NCBI GenBank assembly: GCA_964429355.1
Contig: CAYSCH010000104.1
Coordinates: forward strand, 1 to 24,516
DNA from: JAAYAY01 sp964429355
Lineage (GTDB): Bacteria > Planctomycetota > Planctomycetia > Pirellulales > Thermoguttaceae
Reading direction: 5' to 3'
Length of the DNA: 24,516 bases
How positions within the stretch are numbered: the first letter of the stretch is position 1; the number at the start of each line of letters is the position of its first letter. Below, one piece after another: positions 7,057 to 13,709 of this stretch. The notes under the pieces were generated by a model. The model worked only from the letters and a program-made list of their open reading frames with translations, ran no database searches and was not told the DNA's origin. A program made the translations under genes and the position numbers.

Positions 7057-8793
7057 TCATATCGGCTCACCGGCCCAGCCGCCCTGTGACTCTTCCAATC
7101 GACCACCTTCTTCGATCGTGATAAGCCGATCGACTTCGACATCTTTGATCACGTCGACCGCACCGCTCGGCCAACGGACTTCGACCCGGTCGACTCGATC
7201 GTGTTGCCCAAGTCCAAAATGCAGGCGCGAGCCAAAATGGCTCTGGTAGCCCCGTCCGCTGTGAACCTCGTCGATCTGGACGAGGGACCCCGCAACGACT
7301 TGCACGCGTGCACCCACAGCGTCGCGATTGGACTTGGTGCCCACCAGTCGAACCTGAATCCAATGGTTGTCGTTGGTCGAGTCGTTTCGCAAGATCGAGG
7401 GGGGTTGCCGTGAATTCAGCACGACCACATCGATATCGCCGTCGTTATCCAGGTCATCGAACGCCGCCCCGCGACTGCTCTGCCGAACGGCCATGCCGTT
7501 GCCGGCCGATGCGGAAACGTCTTCGAATCGATTGCTGCCGTCATTCCGGAGCAGGACGTTCTTCACAGCATAAGCCGTGGTATCGTCACGAAGTTCGACA
7601 TTGTCGTCCAGGTGACCGCAGGCGATGAAAAGGTCCCGATGCGTGTCGTTGTCGAAATCAACCATCCCAACGCCCCAGGTTACGTAAGGATAGGTTCCGG
7701 CACCCGCGCCGGTACGCCGGGAGACGTCGTCGAAGAATCCCGCCTCCGAGTTCTGATAGAGCACGGGCGTCTCTCCCTGATAATTCGTCATGAAGAAATC
7801 GAGGTATCCGTCGTTATTGTAATCCGCGCAATCCACCCCCATGCTGGCATTTGCATCCCCGAAGAAGTTGTAGGCGATACCCACGACCAACGCCACTTCC
7901 TCGAACCGCCCCTTCCCGTCGTTGCGAAAAAAGAAATTCCGCCGAGAGTCATTGCAGACGAATATATCTTGATCTCCGTCGTTGTCGTAGTCGCAGCACA
8001 CCATACCCATGCCGGACCCCGCGTGCCGGCCAATTCCGGATTCCTCGCTCACGTCCGTGAACGTGCCGTCGCCGTTGTTTCGATAGAGCACGTCCGGCAC
8101 AGGCTCATAGTAGAGCGGGCCGGCATAGGCCGGCAGGCCGCCGATCGTGCAGGGAACGTGGTTCTCGTAGGTGAAGTCGACGTAGTTCGCCACGTACAAA
8201 TCGAGATCACCGTCCCCTTCGATATCCAGGAAACTCGCCCCCGCCCCAACCTTGTCGCCGTTCTGCACGCCAGCCGATTTGGTGACGTCCGTGAACGTTC
8301 CATCACCGCGATTTCGATAGAGAACATTGGGGCCGAAGTTGTTCAAGTACAAGTCGACGTTCCCGTCGTTGTCGTAGTCGCCAACCGCCACCCCCAGACC
8401 GTACCCAGGGTCGGCCACGCCCGCCTCCTGGCTGACATCCCGAAACCTCCAGTTTCCCTCGTTCCGATAGAGTGCGTTCGTTGGCCGCGACTTGTCTTGA
8501 GAGCCGCGGAGGGGAGTACCGTTGAGGAAGTAGATGTCGATCAACCCGTCGGCATCGTAATCGAACAGAGCCAGGCCGGCGCTGACCGATTCGACGATAT
8601 AACGATGACCGCTGCTCCCGTCCGTGTGCCGGAAAGTGATTCCCGTTTCCGACGTCAGGTCGTTGAAGCAGATCGGCCCGGGCGCCACGTCCGCTTGGGG
8701 TGCGCCTGCCGGATTGCCGGTCGAAGCCGGTTGTCGGCATCCGATGGCTAGGGCCGCCAATGGGCACAGCCAAATCACCGATCGGGAATTCAA
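7057..8793 (-). CDS. CRTAC1-like lipoprotein: FG-GAP/VCBS propeller plus ASPIC/UnbV domain (pair A)
   Basis: A 578-residue exported protein. The start is TTG at 8793, supported by GGAAGGAG on the minus strand with AGGAG 7 nt upstream. The N-terminus is a lipoprotein signal with LAIGC, making Cys19 the lipidated residue. The body carries seven calcium-loop motifs of DxDxDG type (from DYDADGLID near residue 78 to DLDNDGDID), typical of a seven-bladed FG-GAP/VCBS propeller; one loop is degenerate (DFDNDTHRD). The last 90 residues are an ASPIC/UnbV domain (GAR-QV, VHSGRGYQSH, WPSGAVDV). These proteins are thought to bind ligands or partners at the cell surface; no enzymatic role is established. 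It lies 25 nt downstream of the TPR gene on the same strand. It is closely similar over its whole length to the plus-strand protein at 13706, which is exactly as long. Confidence 0.9.
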   Translation of the reverse strand: MNSRSVIWLCPLAALAIGCRQPASTGNPAGAPQADVAPGPICFNDLTSETGITFRHTDGSSGHRYIVESVSAGLALFDYDADGLIDIYFLNGTPLRGSQDKSRPTNALYRNEGNWRFRDVSQEAGVADPGYGLGVAVGDYDNDGNVDLYLNNFGPNVLYRNRGDGTFTDVTKSAGVQNGDKVGAGASFLDIEGDGDLDLYVANYVDFTYENHVPCTIGGLPAYAGPLYYEPVPDVLYRNNGDGTFTDVSEESGIGRHAGSGMGMVCCDYDNDGDQDIFVCNDSRRNFFFRNDGKGRFEEVALVVGIAYNFFGDANASMGVDCADYNNDGYLDFFMTNYQGETPVLYQNSEAGFFDDVSRRTGAGAGTYPYVTWGVGMVDFDNDTHRDLFIACGHLDDNVELRDDTTAYAVKNVLLRNDGSNRFEDVSASAGNGMAVRQSSRGAAFDDLDNDGDIDVVVLNSRQPPSILRNDSTNDNHWIQVRLVGTKSNRDAVGARVQVVAGSLVQIDEVHSGRGYQSHFGSRLHFGLGQHDRVDRVEVRWPSGAVDVIKDVEVDRLITIEEGGRLEESQGGWAGEPI

Positions 8794-8818
8794 GCTGGTT
8801 CTCCTTCCGGTCGATCTG

Positions 8819-10261
8819 CTATCTCTGCCCCATGCGTTCGATCGTTTGGCGATACATGGGATTCTCGGGCTCCAGCGCGACGGCCTGTTCGACCGCGGCG
8901 CGACCTTTCTCGGTGTTGCCGCTTTTCATTGCGCACAAGCCCAGAAGATAATAGTGCTTTGCCGTCGGCTCCAGTTCGACCGCCCTCTTCGCAGATTCTG
9001 ACGCGGCTGTGAGGTTGCTGCCGGCCTTCAGATAGTGATGTGCCAGCGCGGCATACCCTGCCCCTCGATCCGGGGCAAGCCGGATCACTTCACGGAAAGC
9101 CTTCTCCGCGCGATCCGCTCGACCCTGGTCCGAATGCAGCTTCCCCAGCATCAGGTGGCCGTTGAGATATTCCGGGTTGAACTGGACGAGTCGCTCCAGC
9201 TCTGCCACCGCTTCGTCAAGACGCTGCTGTTCCATGTAAAGCATGGCCAGTCGTTCGCGCGAAACGGCATCCTCCGGGGTGATCTCGACGGCGCGCCGCC
9301 AACTCCACTCGGCTTCCTCCAGGTCGTCCCGCCGTAGATAGCTCGCGCCCACGGCAACAAACGTCGAGACGGCAATTTGCCTGCCGCGTTCCAGATCCGC
9401 TGCAATTCCTTTGGCTTCATGCCGCGAACTTCCCCCAGCTTCCGTACGACGATCAAACTCCTGCCGATACTTCGCCGCCTCCTCTGCTTCGCCAAGCCGG
9501 TCGCATGCGAGCGACAGACCGAAATACGCCTGGGGCGTACGAGGTGCCGAACGGATTACCGCCTCGTATTCCTCTTTCGCCTTCCTGTACTCCCCCAACT
9601 CGGTATAGATCTGCGCCCTCAGAATCCGCATCGCAACGGCCTTGGGAACGTCTTGGGAAGGCAACTCCCCAAGCAGCGAGAGGGCGTCGTCCAGCCGGCC
9701 AAGGTTGGTCAATGCCTCTGCCAGGCCGAAACGCGCATCCGGGAATGTGGGTGCCAACATGAACGCTTTACGATACAACGATTCGGCCTCGTCATAGTCA
9801 CCTGTGTCCATGGCCACATACGCCAACCGGCAATAGGCCACGACATACTCGGGATAAGCCTCCCGAATCGCATCCCACACTCGGATTGCCTCCGTCGTTT
9901 CCCGGAATTCAAAGTGGGTCATCCCCAGCAGGTCGAGGCACTCCGGATCTTCGGGGAATCGCTCCGCGAGAGACGAAACCGCCTCGATTGCCGCCCTCTT
10001 GATCGAATCGAAGTCGTTTCGGTCAACCGGCCAGGAACTACCTGACTCACCCGATTGCCTGGTATGCGCCGAACGGGGTGCCGAGGGCCCCGGCACCCTC
10101 CCAGCCCATGGGATCGCCGCGATCAGAGCAGCTGCCGCCACAAGAATGGTCCCGCCACCGACCCAGAGACGCCTACGGCGCACCCGACCCTGCGCCACGC
10201 CCTTGGCATGTTTCAGACGCTTGCGCGCTGGATGAAAAGACGGCACTGTTTGACCGACCAA
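8819..10261 (-). CDS. Membrane-anchored TPR protein (pair A)
   Basis: Up to 480 residues. A basic N-terminus (RVRRRR) precedes one hydrophobic segment (about 33-51) with no lipobox, so it looks like a signal anchor with the rest outside the cytoplasm. The remainder is a chain of about nine tetratricopeptide repeats, e.g. GDYDEAESLYRKAFMLAPTF and RADRAEKAFREVIRLAP, which serve as protein-binding scaffolds. The start is uncertain. The longest frame begins at TTG 10261, directly after a terminator and without a Shine-Dalgarno. GTG codons at 10246 or 10183 are possible; the latter leaves a compact anchor beginning just before RRRR. It is followed at 25 nt by the CRTAC1-like gene. It is homologous to the TPR protein at 12264, which also precedes a CRTAC1-like gene. 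Confidence 0.87.
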   Translation of the reverse strand: MVGQTVPSFHPARKRLKHAKGVAQGRVRRRRLWVGGGTILVAAAALIAAIPWAGRVPGPSAPRSAHTRQSGESGSSWPVDRNDFDSIKRAAIEAVSSLAERFPEDPECLDLLGMTHFEFRETTEAIRVWDAIREAYPEYVVAYCRLAYVAMDTGDYDEAESLYRKAFMLAPTFPDARFGLAEALTNLGRLDDALSLLGELPSQDVPKAVAMRILRAQIYTELGEYRKAKEEYEAVIRSAPRTPQAYFGLSLACDRLGEAEEAAKYRQEFDRRTEAGGSSRHEAKGIAADLERGRQIAVSTFVAVGASYLRRDDLEEAEWSWRRAVEITPEDAVSRERLAMLYMEQQRLDEAVAELERLVQFNPEYLNGHLMLGKLHSDQGRADRAEKAFREVIRLAPDRGAGYAALAHHYLKAGSNLTAASESAKRAVELEPTAKHYYLLGLCAMKSGNTEKGRAAVEQAVALEPENPMYRQTIERMGQR

Positions 10262-10309
10262 TAAAGAAACAGGCAGGCCGCAGCGGTACGCAAATGCCGC
10301 GGCCTGCCT
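10262..10309 (-). terminator. Strong intrinsic terminator after the small lipoprotein gene
   Basis: GCGGCCTGCCT (10299-10309) and AGGCAGGCCGC (10271-10281) are perfect 11-base arms around a 17-nt loop. On the minus strand the stem is followed by GTTTCTTTATT, so it should end transcripts of the DUF1559-lipoprotein unit. It lies 24 nt beyond the lipoprotein stop (10334) and touches the longest possible start of the next gene, the TPR protein of pair A. Confidence 0.75.
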
Positions 10310-10333
10310 CGGGATATCAGAAGACCTGACCCG

Positions 10334-10801
10334 CTATTTCGAGGAAAGCTCGATTGTCACCGGTTCCATGCCGGATTTGACTTCTACCGTGATCCCCGAT
10401 TTCTCCGGGTTCGAATACTTCTTCGGAATAAGCGACTTCGGAGGCTCGGAGCCGCCTGCCCCCGGAGGCCCGGAAAGCATCGGATTATTAGGGTCGCCTT
10501 GCTGGCCGGCAGCGGCCTCCATCTTGGACACCCCAACTTTGTGACTGCCGACAATCGCTCCATCCCCTGCCACAAATGTCATCAGGGTAAACTTCCCTGA
10601 CGCATCGGTCGTGCCGGTGGCAAGACGACCACCGGCGGCAGGTGTGAACGTGACGGACGCACCCTCCAGTGGACTTCCGTCCAAAGTCACCGTTCCACTC
10701 ACCGGAACGGTCGCGGGCTTACCGGGACCGCATCCGGTTACCAACACGAGGGTAGCCAGCACCACACCCAAAAAAACAACGGTTCTTCGTATTGCCTTCA
10801 C
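10334..10801 (-). CDS. Small carboxypeptidase-regulatory-like lipoprotein
   Basis: A 155-residue protein. The signal peptide ends in a lipobox LVTGC (20-24), so Cys24 should be lipidated. The mature part begins VSGTVTLDGSPLEGASVTF (about 34-52) and continues with TDASGKFTL, the pattern of a small beta-sandwich of the carboxypeptidase-regulatory / transthyretin-like type. A Pro/Gly-rich stretch (about 103-120) and a C-terminal segment with IPKKYSNPEKSGITVEV follow. Such proteins are very common in planctomycetes next to DUF1559 genes; their role is unknown, probably cell-envelope structure or adhesion. The start is GTG at 10801 with AAGGAGAGG upstream. It follows the DUF1559 gene by 41 nt, clearly one operon, and is followed by a strong terminator. 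Confidence 0.85.
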   Translation of the reverse strand: MKAIRRTVVFLGVVLATLVLVTGCGPGKPATVPVSGTVTLDGSPLEGASVTFTPAAGGRLATGTTDASGKFTLMTFVAGDGAIVGSHKVGVSKMEAAAGQQGDPNNPMLSGPPGAGGSEPPKSLIPKKYSNPEKSGITVEVKSGMEPVTIELSSK

Positions 10802-10842
10802 AAACCTCTCCTTATCAAACGAGCGCAGCGGCCGTCACCGCG

Positions 10843-11829
10843 TTACGGAATCTGGGCAGGCTTCTGATCGTCCCTCGCTCCGAGAAACTGATAATTCAGG
10901 TGGTCGATCGTCTCACTGAGGAAGTGCACCGACCCGTCGCCGAACGCGAATTGCGCTCCACCCGGATGTTCAGATCGAAAACCGAATTCCGTATTCCAGG
11001 TGCAGTTGCGGTTGCATTCCGTCAAACCTTCTGACGCATAGTCAAAATTAACGTCGTGACAAGTATCGAAATTGATGGGAATCAACGTCCCCGTGATCCC
11101 CTCTCCGTTGTTCGTGGTGTGCCATCCATTCGCCGCGTGAACCGAGCATCCCGTGAGACGCTCCCCTACCATAATCGTGCTGCTCGTGCCGTCCTTCAGG
11201 TCGGCCATCGTACAAGACCACAAACCGCCGCTGCCGGTAGCATTTCGAGTAAAGACGCCAGCAGGATTTCCACCCCCCTTGCCGCTCATTCCTGTGAGAC
11301 CCGAATACGGCGAGTACCACTGCGACGCATCGCAGGTGCAACTCGGGCTGCCGGTCCAACTCTCCGGGGTAGGACCACATGAACCGGAATAGTTGCCGAT
11401 ACCAACCCCACTCGTCATTGTTGGCGTATCGCCAGAACTCGGGCATACAAATCCGGGAATAGTCTGCCGGCGGATCTCCTGTCCACCCGGCGCCACCAAC
11501 TGGCCGTCAGTCCCCAGTCGGAAATCGATGGCGTCGTAGAGAGCCGTCTGCTCGATGAACGGCAGAAGTCGCGTCATCATCGATCCTTTGTAGTTGACGT
11601 CGATCCATCCGCCGACACCAGCACCGCAGTACGTGTTGGGAAATGCCTTGTTGATGTCATGATAATTGTGCAGAGCCAAACCGATCTGCTTGAGGTTGTT
11701 GCTGCACTGGGAGCGGCGAGCCGCTTCCCTCGCCGCCTGAACGGCGGGGAGCAACAGGGCGATCAGGATCCCGATGATCGCGATCACCACGAGAAGCTCT
11801 ACGAGTGTGAACGCCTTAATACGTCGCAT
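10843..11829 (-). CDS. DUF1559 domain protein with prepilin-like N-terminus
   Basis: A 328-residue protein. The N-terminus KAFTLVELLVVIAIIGILIA (5-24) is a type IV pilin-like signal with Glu at +5 of the predicted mature protein. Cleavage would fall after Ala6 rather than the more usual Gly. The helix continues as LLPAVQAAREAARRSQC (26-42). The C-terminus has the H-X9-DG motif (His288, Asp298-Gly299), the marker of this planctomycete-expanded family. It is predicted to be a membrane-associated pseudopilin-like protein on the periplasmic side; its function is unknown. The start is the ATG at 11829, preceded by an excellent Shine-Dalgarno (GGGAGGTGA), the best in the window, which suggests high expression. 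It heads the operon with the small lipoprotein and is divergent from the TPR-CRTAC1-sulfatase operon. Confidence 0.93.
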   Translation of the reverse strand: MRRIKAFTLVELLVVIAIIGILIALLLPAVQAAREAARRSQCSNNLKQIGLALHNYHDINKAFPNTYCGAGVGGWIDVNYKGSMMTRLLPFIEQTALYDAIDFRLGTDGQLVAPGGQEIRRQTIPGFVCPSSGDTPTMTSGVGIGNYSGSCGPTPESWTGSPSCTCDASQWYSPYSGLTGMSGKGGGNPAGVFTRNATGSGGLWSCTMADLKDGTSSTIMVGERLTGCSVHAANGWHTTNNGEGITGTLIPINFDTCHDVNFDYASEGLTECNRNCTWNTEFGFRSEHPGGAQFAFGDGSVHFLSETIDHLNYQFLGARDDQKPAQIP

Positions 11830-11903
11830 CAGTCACCTCCCTTTCTCGCTCTGGCAAACGTGCCGCATGCACATTGCAGAGTGAATACCTATAGAAAAGA
11901 ACC

Positions 11904-11924
11904 TCTGGCGATCAGATCGCCAGA
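11904..11924. promoter_or_regulatory. Perfect 21-base palindrome, candidate operator
   Basis: TCTGGCGATC and GATCGCCAGA are perfect 10-base arms around a single A at 11914. The site is 75-95 nt upstream of the DUF1559 start, near a possible -10 (TATAGG on the minus strand). The one-base spacer favours a dimeric repressor site over an RNA hairpin, though a 7-bp stem with a 7-nt loop could also form and is followed by GGTTCTTTT on the minus strand. Confidence 0.5.
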
Positions 11925-12159
11925 TACGGAAGATCCCCCACACAATTGGAAAGCCGAACAAACATGCCTGTCGCTCACAGGTGCCTGACAGAATCAAAGA
12001 AAGATCAGAAGAGGAACTCGTAACTCATGACGAAAGAAAGGGTAACCCCTACCACCGACGGTGTCAATACGGCGGCGATTCCGGCAAACCTGGTGATCCT
12101 CCACTTGGTTGACTCGAAACGTCGTGATAAATCGACCGGGCTGTGCGAGTATGTCTCGG

Positions 12160-12178
12160 TTGATATCATGAATATCAA
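12160..12178. promoter_or_regulatory. AT-rich inverted repeat upstream of the TPR gene
   Basis: TTGATAT and ATATCAA form perfect 7-base arms around CATGA. The site lies 86 nt before the chosen GTG start and just upstream of GATAAT (12188-12193). It is a plausible binding site for a dimeric regulator of the plus-strand operon. Confidence 0.38.
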
Positions 12179-12263
12179 GCCAGTCGCGATAATCTTCCCC
12201 CTTTTGTGGTATATGCGTACGATGATCCCCAGCGACTATGCCCGCTTCTGGTGGGAAAGAGCC

Positions 12264-13709
12264 GTGCGGAAGATCCGACAAAGTATTTCGAGTTCTTTTC
12301 GCGTGCCATTTCTAATGGCGGTGCTGATATCCCCCGTTGGATGCAGCGATCGAGGCGGGGCGCACTCGCCCCCCACCTACGGGGGAACGCCCGGTTCGGA
12401 GATTCCAACCGCCGCGTCACACGTCCCCACAGCGGCGTCCGGACCGGGATCCCAAACCGCTCCGGGACAAGAGGTCTCTACCATCGGCGACGGCGGCGTC
12501 CCTCACGGTGACATCGATAGAATCCGCACCGATCTCTTGGCAGCCGCCAGCCGGCTGGTCGAGACCCACGCGACCGTCCCCGAGGCCTTTGCCACAATGG
12601 CCCTGGTCCAGTCCCGCTTCGGAAAAACGAGCGAGGCAGAAACCTATTGGAAGAAGTGCCTCAGCCTCAATCAAAGCTTCGTGGATGCCTATCACGCCCT
12701 CGGCGATGCTTGCCTACAGCGCGGCGACTACCTCGAAGCGGAAGAACACTACCGGGAAGCCCTTCGGCTCGATCCCAACCGGCCGGATGTACACCACCGG
12801 CTGGCTGAAGCCCTGATGGGCAATGGGAAGATGGTGGAATCGATTGCTTTGCTGGAGGATCGCGTCAAGACAGGATCGCAGAACGCGGAAACCTACTTCT
12901 GGCTCGGCCAGGCCAGCCTGCAGAGCAAGGACTTCGAGAAAGCTGCCGAATACCATCAGGCATCGATTCGCCTGGATCCAGACAATACCTACTCCTACTA
13001 CGGTCTCGCGACGGCTTGCACTCGGCTCGGCAAGACGGAAGACTCCCACAAGTACCTGGAAGAATTTCGTCGGCTGAAGGATCGGGATCAGCAATCCGAG
13101 TTGGAGCGGATGGCCAAGATCGACGACGAACAGACCGTTGTCCAGAGTGCGGCTTTCCTCTGGTCGGCTCTGGCGGGGGTCTACGCGAAACTGGGCGATG
13201 TGGCTTCCGCCGAACAGGACTGGCGCAAGGCCCGGGGATTGGATCCTGGGAACGTCCTCTCACGGGAGAAACTCGTTGCTCTGTACACCAGTCAGCAACG
13301 TCTTCCTGAAGCGATTGCCGTCATGGAGGAGATCTGCCGGATCCGGGCAACCGACGGCCGATTGTTGGTGACCCTCGGCGTCCTGCATGCGCGACAGGGC
13401 GACTTTGATGCGGCGGAACGGTCTTTCCTCCGTGCAATTCAGGCCTCGCCTCAAGAGGCGGTCGGCCACGCCGCCATCTCGCGGCTCTATTTCCAGTCCG
13501 GACGAAATCCGGCCGGTGCTCTGGAGCACGCTCGGAAGGCCGTGGAACTTGAGCCGGTCGCTCCCCATTTCGTGATCCTCGCCGAGGCCGCCTCGAAGAG
13601 CGGAGACCTCGCCGAGGCCAGGGCAGCCCTCCGCAAAGCGATGGACCTCGACCCGAACAACGCGGCCTACCGGAAGGCGTACGAATCGATCGGAGAAGTC
13701 AAGCCATGA
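12264..13709 (+). CDS. TPR lipoprotein (pair B)
   Basis: A 481-residue protein from the GTG at 12264. The frame is open up to 12027, but this start gives a compact export signal, MRKIRQ then FRVPFLMAVLISPVGC, and a length matching its homologue in pair A (480). GGGAAAGAG lies just upstream, rather close. Cys27 is the likely lipidated residue, though the lipobox (SPVGC) is unusual with Pro at -3. A low-complexity Pro/Ser/Thr/Gly linker (about 30-85) leads into about nine TPR units such as GDYLEAEEHYREALRLDPN and GDFDAAERSFLRAIQASPQ. It is probably a periplasmic or surface scaffold for the CRTAC1-like partner encoded next. Its TGA overlaps that gene's ATG (ATGA at 13706-13709), so translation is likely coupled. 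Confidence 0.87.
   Translation: MRKIRQSISSSFRVPFLMAVLISPVGCSDRGGAHSPPTYGGTPGSEIPTAASHVPTAASGPGSQTAPGQEVSTIGDGGVPHGDIDRIRTDLLAAASRLVETHATVPEAFATMALVQSRFGKTSEAETYWKKCLSLNQSFVDAYHALGDACLQRGDYLEAEEHYREALRLDPNRPDVHHRLAEALMGNGKMVESIALLEDRVKTGSQNAETYFWLGQASLQSKDFEKAAEYHQASIRLDPDNTYSYYGLATACTRLGKTEDSHKYLEEFRRLKDRDQQSELERMAKIDDEQTVVQSAAFLWSALAGVYAKLGDVASAEQDWRKARGLDPGNVLSREKLVALYTSQQRLPEAIAVMEEICRIRATDGRLLVTLGVLHARQGDFDAAERSFLRAIQASPQEAVGHAAISRLYFQSGRNPAGALEHARKAVELEPVAPHFVILAEAASKSGDLAEARAALRKAMDLDPNNAAYRKAYESIGEVKP

Larger units (their letters stand above)
11830..12263. other. Divergent control region between the two envelope-gene operons
   Basis: About 430 bases between the divergent DUF1559 and TPR genes. 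It contains a perfect 21-base palindrome (11904-11924), a second inverted repeat (12160-12178), and CCTGT-CGCTC-ACAGG followed by GTGCCTGACAG (11957-11981), which can form a small hairpin. A TATAGG hexamer on the minus strand and TGGTATATG on the plus strand (12207-12215) are possible -10 elements, but neither has a good -35. The TPR frame is open through 12027-12263, but that part lacks a signal sequence and is not counted as coding. Confidence 0.55.

Noticed and set aside
12027..12263. N-terminal extension of the pair B TPR protein
   Set aside because: The frame is open, but the extension would bury the export signal and make the protein about 80 residues longer than its homologue. GTG 12264 fits better.
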